Part shown: positions 36,034 to 43,864 of the stretch, in pieces
Layout of the letters: the number at the start of each line of letters is the position of its first letter
Numbering within the stretch: the first letter of the stretch is position 1
NCBI RefSeq assembly: GCF_009604385.1
Contig: NZ_WEGJ01000018.1
Coordinates: forward strand, 1-64,000
Direction: 5' to 3'
DNA: 64,000 nt
From: Streptomyces smaragdinus
GTDB lineage: Bacteria > Actinomycetota > Actinomycetes > Streptomycetales > Streptomycetaceae
The notes under the pieces: model-generated
Seen by the model: the letters and a program-made list of their open reading frames with translations, nothing else
Told to the model about the DNA's origin: nothing
The model's database searches: none
Position numbers and translations under genes: made by a program

Positions 36034-37290
36034 ATGACCGACATGAGGATGTCGCCGAACCTGGCGCTCAACCAGCTGGTGGCGGAGCGCCAGGCGGCCG
36101 GCGAGTCGCTCGTCCACCTCGCCTTCGGCGAGTCCCGGCTGCCGCCGTTCGAGCCGCTGGTGACCAAGCTGACCGAGGGAGCCCGGCGCAACGGCTACGG
36201 GCCGGTCGCCGGCGGTCCCGCCGTACTGGCCGCCGGAGCCGGCTACTTCGAACGCCGCGGGCTGCCCACCGCGCCCGAGCAGATCGTGGTGGCACCCGGC
36301 AGCAAACCGCTGCTGATGGCGATCAACCTGGTCGTGCCGGGCGACGTCCTGCTGCCCCGCCCGGCCTGGAACACCTACGTCCCGCAGGCCCAGCTGGCCG
36401 GCAAGAAGGCCATCGCCGTGCCCATCCCGCCCGAGTGCGGCGGCGTGCCCGACCCGCGGGTGCTGCGCGAGCACATCGCCGCGGCCCGGCTCCTCGGCCA
36501 CGACCCGCGGATCATCGTGCTGACCCTCCCCGACAACCCCACCGGGACGACCGTGTCCCCGGAGATGGTGCACGAGCTGTGCGGCATCGCGGAGGAGGAG
36601 GGCCTGCTCATCGTCTCCGACGAGATCTACCGCGACGTCCTGCACGACCCCGGCCACCCCTTCCTCAGCCCCGCCGAGATCGCCCCCGAGCGCACCATCG
36701 TCGCCACCGGCCTCAGCAAGAGCATGTCGCTGGGCGGCTGGCGCATCGGCATGGCCCGCTTCCCCGAGGGGCCGTGGGGCGAGTGGATCCGCGACGGCGT
36801 CGCCTCCGCCGCCAGCGAGGTGTGGTCCACGCTGGCGCAGCCCATGCAGGAGGTCGCCGAGTACGTCTTCGCCGAGCCGCCGGAGGTACGCGAGCGGATG
36901 GCCGCCGCCGCCCGGCTGCACGGACTGGTGGCCGCCGAGGTGTACCGGATGTGTGTCGCCGCCGGCGCCGACTGCCGCCCGCCGACCGGGGCGTTCTACG
37001 TCTACCCCGACTTCGGGCCGCTGCGGGAGAAGCTCACCGGGTACGGCGTCACGGACTCGCCGACCCTGGCCCGGTCCATCCTGGACCGCTTCGGGGTGGT
37101 CGTCCTGGCCGGCCACCATCTGGGCGACGACTGGAACGCGCTGCGCTTCAAGATGGCGACCAGCATGCTCTACGGCGCCACCCACGAGCTGCAGCAGGAG
37201 ACCCTGGAGGCCACCGACCCGGTCTCGCTGCCGCACGTGCGCGGCCAGCTCGACCGTATCGAGGAGTCCCTGATGCGGCTGACCGAATAG
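36034..37290 (+). CDS. PLP-dependent class I/II aminotransferase-fold enzyme
   Basis: 418 aa, ATG after GAGGAGCTG. Fold-type I features are NPTGT (Asn to PLP), DEIY (Asp/Tyr to PLP), Schiff-base Lys229 in GLSKSMSLGGWR, and a C-terminal Arg in ALRFKMATS for the substrate carboxylate. It is closest in pattern to aspartate/aromatic aminotransferases. It is cotranscribed with the aminomutase, so it probably acts on the same amino acid. Related starter pathways place a PLP decarboxylase (VinO/IdnL3) at this step and none is present here. The enzyme may supply the alpha-amino acid, modify the beta-amino acid, or act as a decarboxylase like fold-type I aspartate 4-decarboxylase. The last possibility is speculative. 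Confidence 0.88.
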   Translation: MTDMRMSPNLALNQLVAERQAAGESLVHLAFGESRLPPFEPLVTKLTEGARRNGYGPVAGGPAVLAAGAGYFERRGLPTAPEQIVVAPGSKPLLMAINLVVPGDVLLPRPAWNTYVPQAQLAGKKAIAVPIPPECGGVPDPRVLREHIAAARLLGHDPRIIVLTLPDNPTGTTVSPEMVHELCGIAEEEGLLIVSDEIYRDVLHDPGHPFLSPAEIAPERTIVATGLSKSMSLGGWRIGMARFPEGPWGEWIRDGVASAASEVWSTLAQPMQEVAEYVFAEPPEVRERMAAAARLHGLVAAEVYRMCVAAGADCRPPTGAFYVYPDFGPLREKLTGYGVTDSPTLARSILDRFGVVVLAGHHLGDDWNALRFKMATSMLYGATHELQQETLEATDPVSLPHVRGQLDRIEESLMRLTE

Positions 37291-37303
37291 CGCGGCGGCC
37301 GCG

Positions 37304-37336
37304 GCCCGGCACGGGAGATTTCTCTCCCGGCCGGGC
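37304..37336. terminator. Bidirectional hairpin terminator
   Basis: The arms 37304-37318 and 37323-37336 pair over 14 bp with one bulged A and a short tttc-type loop. It lies between the converging aminotransferase and ACP genes. Confidence 0.65.
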
Positions 37337-37377
37337 GGACGGTGGTGCGGGCGGTTTTGTGTCCGGTGCGCTGGAAA

Positions 37378-37674
37378 TCAGTCGTCGGGCTCGGTCTTTT
37401 CCTGGAGCGTGCGCCAGATCAGATCCGGGCTGGCGAAGTTCTCCAGCTTGAGCGCGTCGTCCTTGAAACGCACCCCGTAAGCGGTCTCCAAGGCGGCCAG
37501 CAATTCGACCGAACCGACTGAGTCAAGACCCAGATCGGGTAGGTCGGCGTCTCCTGTCAGCGGGCTGTCCGGCGACAGAAACGGCAGGTAGGGACGTATG
37601 GTCGCCTCAAAAGGCGGGTCCCACTCGGAAGTTGTCTGCCCCGTCTTCACGGCGGCGGAATTCATCTCTGACAT
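37378..37674 (-). CDS. Standalone acyl carrier protein for the starter unit (VinL-like)
   Basis: 98 aa. The phosphopantetheine attachment site is the Ser in GLDSVGSVEL, in the usual position at the start of helix 2. The acidic helices and length fit a discrete ACP with an N-terminal extension. Start choice is uncertain: ATG 37674 and ATG 37665 both lack a clear ribosome site. It is divergent from the adenylation gene at 37770, and the 95-bp gap between them probably carries both promoters. In vicenistatin-type pathways the matching ACP (VinL) carries the beta-amino acid while it is activated, capped and handed to the PKS by VinK. It is the only small free ACP next to the two adenylation enzymes, which supports that role here. 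Confidence 0.88.
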   Translation of the reverse strand: MSEMNSAAVKTGQTTSEWDPPFEATIRPYLPFLSPDSPLTGDADLPDLGLDSVGSVELLAALETAYGVRFKDDALKLENFASPDLIWRTLQEKTEPDD

Positions 37675-37769
37675 AGCAGAATAATGAAGCGGACGTCGGT
37701 GTGTGTCAATGCACGCCCAAGTCCGGAGGCAGATCAGTCTTTTGAGGTTGCTGGGGCAGGAGGACGGAA
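37675..37769. promoter_or_regulatory. Divergent promoter region, starter ACP / adenylation enzyme
   Basis: 95 bp between divergent starts and clearly AT-richer than its surroundings (cagaataatgaag, cttttgagg). It ends in an AGGAGGA ribosome site for the + strand gene. No exact promoter elements can be fixed. Confidence 0.45.
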
Positions 37770-39299
37770 ATGGACGAGCTGATGGATCAGGCGCTTCACG
37801 CCCGATTTCTACGGGGTCTGGAGAAATCCCCGGACGCTACGGCGATACGCGTCGGGGACGAGACGGTCAGCTATGCCGACGCCCACCGTACGGCCCTGGC
37901 GTGGGCCGGCGCGCTGCTCGCCGCCCCCGGCGGCCCGCCCAAGGCCGTGAGCGTCCTCGCCGGCCGCTCCGTCACCTCGTATCTGGGCGTCCTCGCCGCC
38001 CTGTACGCCGGCACCACCGCCGTCCCGCTGCTCGCCGACTTCCCGGCCGCCAAGCTCGCCGCGATGCTGCGCGCCGCCGAGGCCGCCGCGCTGATCGTCG
38101 ACGAGGAGGGCGTCTCCCGGCTCGGGGAACTCACCGCCGAGGCCCCCGACCTCGCCGGCCTGACCGTCCTCGCGCCCCACCGGGGCGCCCTCGACGTCCC
38201 CGCGCTCGACGCCCCCCGCCCCGCCGGACCGGAGGACGTCGCGTACGTCCTGTTCACCTCCGGCTCCACCGGCACCCCCAAGGGCGTCCGCCTCACCCAC
38301 GGCAACCTCACCCACTACTTCGGCCTGATGGACGCCTGGTACGACTTCACCGCCGACGACGTCTTCTCCCAGGCCGCCAACCTCAACTGGGACTCCGCCG
38401 TCTCCGACCTGTGGTGCGCCTGGGCCGCCGGCGCCCCCCTGGTCGCCGTCACCCAGCGCGCCTACGCCAACCTCCCGGCGTTCGTCGCCCGGTACGGCAT
38501 CACCGTGTGGTTCTCCGCCCCCAGCGTCATCGGCCTGGCCCGCCGCACCGGCCGCCTCACCCCCGGCAGCCTGCCGACCCTGCGCTGGACGTACTTCGGC
38601 GGCGAGGCGCTGCGCTACGACGACACCGACGCCTGGCAGCGGGCCGCCCCCGGCTCCGCGGTGATCAACGTCTACGGGCCCACCGAGATGTCGATCACCA
38701 CGCACCGCCACACCTGGCACCCCGAGACCTCCACGGCCCTCGGCGTCAACGGCGTCGTCCCCCTCGGCCGCCTGCACGACGGCCACGCCGAACTCCTGCT
38801 GGACGACGCCGGCGAGGCGTCCGCCACCGAGGGCGAGCTGTGGCTGTCCGGGCCGCAGCTGTCCGCCGGCTACCTCGACCCCGCCGACGGCCGCGGCAAG
38901 TACCTCGAGCGCGACGGCGCGCTGTGGTACCGCACCGGCGACCGGGTCCGCCGGCTGCCCGACGGCCAGCTGCTGTATCTGGGCCGCACCGACTCCCAGG
39001 TCCAGGTGCAGGGCTACCGGGTGGAGCTCGCGGAGGTCGAGCACGCCCTGATCGAGGCCACCGGCGTCACCGACGCGGTCGTCGTCGGCGTCCCGGTGGG
39101 CCACAGCACCGAGCTGGTGGCGTACTACCTCGGCCCGGAGCGCTCCGTCCGGGACCTCCGGCGCGACCTGGCCCGGCAGCTGCCGGCCCAGATGATCCCC
39201 CGCTACTACCACCGGCTCGAGGTGTTCCCGCTGAACACCAACAAGAAGACCGACCGGCTGAGGCTCACCGCGCAGGCGGCCGGGCTGTACGGCGGTTGA
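37770..39299 (+). CDS. Standalone adenylation enzyme, probable beta-amino acid-ACP ligase (VinN/IdnL1-like)
   Basis: 509 aa, ATG after AGGAGGA. Adenylation motifs are the P-loop YVLFTSGSTGTPKG, VYGPTE, YRTGDR, GRTDSQVQVQGYRVELAEVE, and the catalytic Lys in NTNKKTDR. Its own carrier is the divergent ACP next door. The binding-pocket stretch NWDSAVSDLW keeps the Asp that contacts the substrate amino group. In VinN/IdnL1 enzymes an Asp in this region is shifted to hold a beta-amino group. I propose this enzyme loads the beta-amino acid because it is adjacent to the ACP and follows the aminomutase; the 31.1 kb enzyme would be the capping ligase. D-alanine-ligase-like activity cannot be excluded from sequence alone. 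Confidence 0.83.
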   Translation: MDELMDQALHARFLRGLEKSPDATAIRVGDETVSYADAHRTALAWAGALLAAPGGPPKAVSVLAGRSVTSYLGVLAALYAGTTAVPLLADFPAAKLAAMLRAAEAAALIVDEEGVSRLGELTAEAPDLAGLTVLAPHRGALDVPALDAPRPAGPEDVAYVLFTSGSTGTPKGVRLTHGNLTHYFGLMDAWYDFTADDVFSQAANLNWDSAVSDLWCAWAAGAPLVAVTQRAYANLPAFVARYGITVWFSAPSVIGLARRTGRLTPGSLPTLRWTYFGGEALRYDDTDAWQRAAPGSAVINVYGPTEMSITTHRHTWHPETSTALGVNGVVPLGRLHDGHAELLLDDAGEASATEGELWLSGPQLSAGYLDPADGRGKYLERDGALWYRTGDRVRRLPDGQLLYLGRTDSQVQVQGYRVELAEVEHALIEATGVTDAVVVGVPVGHSTELVAYYLGPERSVRDLRRDLARQLPAQMIPRYYHRLEVFPLNTNKKTDRLRLTAQAAGLYGG

Positions 39300-39342
39300 C
39301 ACGAAGAGAGACCGAGAAACATCGCGAAAGGTGAAAACGGCA

Positions 39343-40965
39343 ATGCACATCCTCCACAGTCCGGGGCGGAGGGCGGTACGCAGACTCGCGCTGCTGGCCG
39401 TCTGTGTGCTCGGCGCCACCCTGCTGTCCGCACCATCGAGCTCGGCCGCGAAGCCCCACGGCCCGCGTCCGGTCCTCGGCAACGAGTGGCCGGTCTTCGG
39501 CCACGACCTGTCCAACACCCGCTCCAACCCGGCCGAGACGCAGATCACCCCGCGCAACGCCGGGCGTCTCAAGGCCAAGTGGACGTACCGCACCCACGGC
39601 GACGTCTCCGCCACCCCGGCCGTCGTCGGCGGCGCGGTGTACTTCCCCGACTGGGGCGGCTATCTGCACAAGCTCGACGCCGCCACCGGCGAGCAGATCT
39701 GGTCCCGGCGGATATCCGAGTACAACGGCGCCGAGGGCTCCGTCTCCCGTACGAGCCCCGCCGTCGTCGACGGCACGGTGTACATCGGGGACTACGACCA
39801 CGCCTTCCTGATGGCCGTGGACGCGGCCACGGGCGACCTGGTGTGGCGCAGGAAGCTCGACGACCAGTTCCTCGCGGTCCTCACCCAGTCGCCCGTGGTG
39901 TACAAGGGCGTCGTCTATCAGGGCGTCTCCTCCCGCGAGTCGGAGATGATGGGCGCCGACCCGACGTACGAGTGCTGCGTCTTCCGCGGCAGCATGAACG
40001 CCGTCGACGCGGACACCGGCGAGGTGCTGTGGCGCCGCTACACGGTGCCCGACAACGGCGGACAGCCCGGCGGATACAGCGGGGTGGCCGTCTGGGGGCC
40101 GCCCGCGATCGACCCGCAGACCAACACCGTGTACTTCACCAGCGGCAACAACTACCAGCTCCCGCAGGACGTCAAGGACTGCCAGGCGGCCGGCGGCACC
40201 CCCGGCGAGTGCATGGCCGAGGACAACTACGTCGACTCGGTCCTCGCCCTGGACATGGCCACCGGCAACGTCAAGTGGCACACCGGGGCCAAGCGCTTCG
40301 ACGCCTGGAACAGCGGCTGCGTCGTGGGCCTGCCGCCCGACAACTGCCCCACCGGCCACGGCGGCGACTACGACTTCGGCGACGGCGCCCATCTGTTCAC
40401 CATCAGGCGCCCCGACGGCACCCTTCGCAAGGTGGTCGGCGCCGGTGAGAAGAGCGGCGAGTACTGGCTGATGGACGCTCTCACCGGCGAGATCATCTGG
40501 TCCGCCGCGGCCGGCCCCGGCGGACACGTCGGCGGCATCATGTGGGGCACCGCGTACGACGGCAAGCGGGTCTACCTCACCCAGTCCAACTTCGACCGGC
40601 TGGACTACACCCTGGCCGACGGCACCGTGACCAAGCGCAGCTCCTACGTCGCCCTCGACCCGCAGACCGGGCGCATCCTGTGGCAGGTCGCCGACCACAC
40701 CGACGGCTTCGCCTGGGGCGCGCTGACGGTCGCCGGCAAGGTGCTCTTCGCCAGCTCCACCAGCGGCCGGATGTACGCCATGGACGCCGCCACCGGCCGC
40801 TATCTGTGGGAGTTCGACGGGCCCTACTCGTCCAACGCCGGCCCCGCCGTGGTCGACGGGACCGTCTACTGGGGCAACGGCTACTTCCGCTTCGCCAACG
40901 GCGGCGGCACCACCGGCAGCACCACGGAGGGAACGTTCTACGCGTTCACCGTCGACGGCAACTGA
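39343..40965 (+). CDS. Secreted PQQ-type beta-propeller protein (quinoprotein dehydrogenase-like)
   Basis: 540 aa from ATG 39343, preferred because AAAGGTGA lies about 9 nt upstream; GTG 39331 is an alternative. An Arg-rich N-terminus, a hydrophobic core and an Ala-Ser-Ala region make a signal peptide. At least six propeller repeats follow, with the hallmark pattern AxDxxTGxxxWxxx (KLDAATGEQIW, AVDAATGDLVW, AVDADTGEVLW, ALDMATGNVKW, LMDALTGEIIW, AMDAATGRYLW). A vicinal cysteine pair (YECC) may be the disulfide that sits over PQQ in quinoprotein alcohol dehydrogenases. The pattern resembles polyvinyl-alcohol dehydrogenase-like proteins. Outside the cell it could oxidise an alcohol of the exported product as a last step. 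Whether the host makes PQQ is unknown. Its 3' end overlaps the opposite-strand acyltransferase gene by 28 bp. Confidence 0.85.
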   Translation: MHILHSPGRRAVRRLALLAVCVLGATLLSAPSSSAAKPHGPRPVLGNEWPVFGHDLSNTRSNPAETQITPRNAGRLKAKWTYRTHGDVSATPAVVGGAVYFPDWGGYLHKLDAATGEQIWSRRISEYNGAEGSVSRTSPAVVDGTVYIGDYDHAFLMAVDAATGDLVWRRKLDDQFLAVLTQSPVVYKGVVYQGVSSRESEMMGADPTYECCVFRGSMNAVDADTGEVLWRRYTVPDNGGQPGGYSGVAVWGPPAIDPQTNTVYFTSGNNYQLPQDVKDCQAAGGTPGECMAEDNYVDSVLALDMATGNVKWHTGAKRFDAWNSGCVVGLPPDNCPTGHGGDYDFGDGAHLFTIRRPDGTLRKVVGAGEKSGEYWLMDALTGEIIWSAAAGPGGHVGGIMWGTAYDGKRVYLTQSNFDRLDYTLADGTVTKRSSYVALDPQTGRILWQVADHTDGFAWGALTVAGKVLFASSTSGRMYAMDAATGRYLWEFDGPYSSNAGPAVVDGTVYWGNGYFRFANGGGTTGSTTEGTFYAFTVDGN

Positions 40966-41897
40966 CGCCTGACCGGCCGCATCACCAGCTGCGGCGTGAC
41001 CGGCACCACCAGGAAGGCGCGGGTGGTGCCGGTCACCCGGGTGAAGAGCCGGTCCTCGCCCGCCACATGGAGCGTGCCGATGTCCTGCGCCGCCAGCGCC
41101 GCCCGCACCACGGGCCAGCGCACCGTGCGCGTGAAGCCGTCGACGAGCATGCGCCGCACCTCGTCCCCGGTGGTCAGCAGCCGGCCGTCCTGGTCGGCGA
41201 CCACCGGGAGCGCGGGATCCGACCACGTCAGCCCCGCGAAGAGCTCCGCGTCCACCCGCTCGCCCAGCGCCGCGAAGAGATGGCTGTGCATGGGCGGCTT
41301 CATCGTGTACAGCGGCATCCCGCCCAGCGACCGGATCCGGCGCTGCAGATCCTCCAGGATCCCCTCGCGCACGGTCAGCATCACGAAGTCGTCGTCGACC
41401 TGGCAGGCCAGATCGTTGAACTCGCCCTGCCCGTCCAGCTCCGCCCGCAGCTCCGCCAGCTTCGCCTCCGGCAGCCGGGCCATCGACTGGGTGACCAGCT
41501 CCGGGTGCTCGGCGGCGAAATACTCGTCCATCATGTCCGCCAGCCGCGCCGTCATCACCACCGCGTCGGCGAAGCCCAGCACCCCGGAGTACACCGCAGC
41601 GGCCCGCCCGCCGAAGCTCGGCCCCGCCACGAGCCGCGGTCGGATCCCGAGCACGTCCTCGGCCCAGCGCGCCATCGCCAGACAGTTGACGACGAACGCC
41701 AGCTGCCCGGCGGGGGAGTAGTCGCCCGCCGCGCTCTGGTAGCGGTCCGTCAGCCGGTAGCCCAGCACCTCGTCCGCCGTAGCCAGCAGCTCCCGGGCGT
41801 GTGCGTTGATCAGCATGAACTTGGCCACGTTCGCGAACGGCGTCGGCCCCATCCCGGGGAAGACGATCGCCGTTCCGTGCCTGTCAGGAGTCTCCAT
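40938..41897 (-). CDS. Lone acyltransferase (VinK-like starter-unit transferase)
   Basis: 319 aa from ATG 41897; an upstream extension to 42053 would run into the divergent operon and lacks family similarity. The fold is that of malonyl-CoA:ACP transacylase: VFPGMGP at the N-terminus, the nucleophile Ser94 in GPSFGG (not the malonyl-type GHSxGE), and His204 in PPMHSH where extender ATs have AFHS. These departures match VinK-type enzymes, which move a capped beta-aminoacyl group from a free ACP to the PKS, rather than malonyl loading. It overlaps the propeller gene tail-to-tail and is divergent from the fatty acyl-AMP ligase operon. A discrete editing AT is the alternative. Confidence 0.82.
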   Translation of the reverse strand: METPDRHGTAIVFPGMGPTPFANVAKFMLINAHARELLATADEVLGYRLTDRYQSAAGDYSPAGQLAFVVNCLAMARWAEDVLGIRPRLVAGPSFGGRAAAVYSGVLGFADAVVMTARLADMMDEYFAAEHPELVTQSMARLPEAKLAELRAELDGQGEFNDLACQVDDDFVMLTVREGILEDLQRRIRSLGGMPLYTMKPPMHSHLFAALGERVDAELFAGLTWSDPALPVVADQDGRLLTTGDEVRRMLVDGFTRTVRWPVVRAALAAQDIGTLHVAGEDRLFTRVTGTTRAFLVVPVTPQLVMRPVRRQLPSTVNA

Positions 41898-42037
41898 ACG
41901 GGCAGGATCGGCGTCTTCGTACCCGCGCCATACCCCTGCCCGCCCCCAGGTCCGGCGTCCAAGGGGGGCTTTAGCGCGCGCGCAGAACATCGCCTCAACG
42001 AGAGGTCCGTGTTCCGGGGGACCCGCACCGAGATGGG
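41898..42037. promoter_or_regulatory. Divergent promoter region, VinK-like gene / tetronate-type operon
   Basis: 140 bp between divergent starts, with no gene. It includes ccatacccctgcc (41929-41941) and a ctttagcgcgcgcgcag stretch. This is the only gap that can hold the promoter of the ten-kilobase operon to the right. Confidence 0.45.
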
Positions 42038-43864
42038 ATGCCGGGGATGTCACAGTCGCGCTTTTCGTCCTTCACCCAGCTGCTCAAGTCCCGGGCCGCC
42101 GAGCTGCCCGACGCGGACGTGCACGTCATGCTGCGTGACACCCGCAGCGGGGTGCGGGCGGAGCATCTGACGTACGGAGAGCTGGACCAGCACGCCAGAC
42201 GGATCGCGTCGGCCCTCCAGGAGTACGGCGCCGGCCAGCAGCCGGTGCTGCTGCTGTACGCCTCCACCGTCGAGTTCCTGAAGGCCTTCGCGGGCTGTCT
42301 GTACGCCGGCGCCGTCCCCGTACCGGCCCCGCTGCCCGGCGAGGCCGGCCACGGCAAGAGCCTCAACCGCACCACCGGCGTGCTCAAGGACACCGGCGCC
42401 GCCGTCGTCCTCACCGAGCTGGACTCCGCGCCCGAGGTCGCCCTGTGGCTGGCCCGTGCCAGCCGCCGCGACGCGGCCTGCGTGGTCACCGACAGCCCCG
42501 GCACCGGCGACGCCTCCGCCTATGTCCCGGTCACCGTCCGCCCGTACGACCTGGCGTTCCTGCAGTACACCTCGGGGTCGGTCTCCGAACCCCGGGGCGT
42601 GATGGTCTCCCACAAGAACCTCCTCGCCAACCAGGCCGCGCTGCAGAAGCTGCTGGACACCACCGCCGGGGACGTCTTCGGCAGCTGGCTGCCGCACTTC
42701 CACGACATGGGCCTGGTCGCCCATCTGCTGCACCCCGTCTGGCTGGGCAGCCACTCCGTGCAGATCTCCCCGATGTCGTTCATCAAGCGCCCGGTGCGCT
42801 GGCTGCAGGCCATCGACGAGTACGGCGTCACCGTGGGCGGCGGCCCCAACTTCTGCTACGACCTGTGCGCCTCCCGCGTCACCGACGCCCAGGTCCGCTC
42901 CCTCGACCTGTCCCGCTGGCGCCTGGCCCTCAACGGCGCCGAGCCCATCCGCCCCGAGTCCCTGCGCGCCTTCACCGAGCGCCTGGCCCCGGCCGGACTG
43001 CGCGCCGAGGCCGTGTTCCCCTCGTACGGGCTGGCCGAGGCCACCCTCGTCGTCACCGGCGGCGTCCCCGGCGAGGCGCACGTGGAGAAGGAGTTCGACC
43101 AGGGCGCCCTCGAGCGCGACAAGGTCAGCGAATCGCGGCCCGGACACGCCGGGCGCACCCTGGTGGGCTGCGGCAGGCCGGTGGACGTCGAGGTACGCAT
43201 CGTCGACCCCATCACGTACCACGAACTGGAGCCCGGCAACGTCGGTGAGGTGTGGCTGCGCGGCGAGGGCATCGCGCGCGGCTACTGGAAGCGGCCCACC
43301 GAGACCGTACGGACCTTCCGCGCCACCCTCAACGAGGAGGAGAGCAACTTCCTGCGCACCGGCGACCTTGGCCTGCTCGACGGCGAGGAGCTGTACATCA
43401 CCGGGCGGCTGAAGGAAGTCATCATCATCAACGGCCGCAACGTCTACCCGCAGGACGTCGAGTGGGCCGTGAAGTCCGTCAGCCCCGCCCTCACCTTCGG
43501 CGCCGGCGCCGCGTTCTCCGTCGAGGGCGGCCGCGAACAGCTCGTCCTCGTCCAGGAGGTGCGGGTCGCCGGCAGCACCCCCGACTCGCTGCGCACCGTG
43601 GCGCAGAAGATCCAGGAACTCATCGGCAAGGACTTCAACATCCCCGCCGGGAACGTGCTGCTGGTCCGCCCCGGCACGGTGCGCCGCACCACCAGCGGCA
43701 AGGTGCAGCGCACCCTCATGCGCGACCTCTTCGAACAGGGCGTGCTGCGCGGCGAGTACGAGGTCCTCACCCCCGAGGTACGCGCGCTGACCAGGGCCGA
43801 CGACACCCTGCTCGGCGAGGACCTGTTGCGGCCCGAAGTCGTCGTCGAGAGCCGGCCATGGTGA
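42038..43864 (+). CDS. Fatty acyl-AMP ligase (FAAL)
   Basis: 608 aa. ATG 42038 has GAG/GGG just upstream; ATG 42047 is an in-frame alternative. FAAL marks are LQYTSGSVSEPRG (P-loop), SWLPHFHDMGL, GGGPNFCYDLC, PSYGLAEATL, LRTGDLG, and the C-terminal GRLKEVIIINGRNVYPQDVE with a basic tail ending TTSGKVQR. These enzymes activate a fatty acid with ATP and pass it to an ACP rather than to CoA; the likely acceptor is the ACP two genes downstream. Its stop overlaps the next start within ATGGTGA. It begins an operon whose composition matches acyl-tetronate pathways. The chain length cannot be deduced. Confidence 0.92.
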   Translation: MPGMSQSRFSSFTQLLKSRAAELPDADVHVMLRDTRSGVRAEHLTYGELDQHARRIASALQEYGAGQQPVLLLYASTVEFLKAFAGCLYAGAVPVPAPLPGEAGHGKSLNRTTGVLKDTGAAVVLTELDSAPEVALWLARASRRDAACVVTDSPGTGDASAYVPVTVRPYDLAFLQYTSGSVSEPRGVMVSHKNLLANQAALQKLLDTTAGDVFGSWLPHFHDMGLVAHLLHPVWLGSHSVQISPMSFIKRPVRWLQAIDEYGVTVGGGPNFCYDLCASRVTDAQVRSLDLSRWRLALNGAEPIRPESLRAFTERLAPAGLRAEAVFPSYGLAEATLVVTGGVPGEAHVEKEFDQGALERDKVSESRPGHAGRTLVGCGRPVDVEVRIVDPITYHELEPGNVGEVWLRGEGIARGYWKRPTETVRTFRATLNEEESNFLRTGDLGLLDGEELYITGRLKEVIIINGRNVYPQDVEWAVKSVSPALTFGAGAAFSVEGGREQLVLVQEVRVAGSTPDSLRTVAQKIQELIGKDFNIPAGNVLLVRPGTVRRTTSGKVQRTLMRDLFEQGVLRGEYEVLTPEVRALTRADDTLLGEDLLRPEVVVESRPW

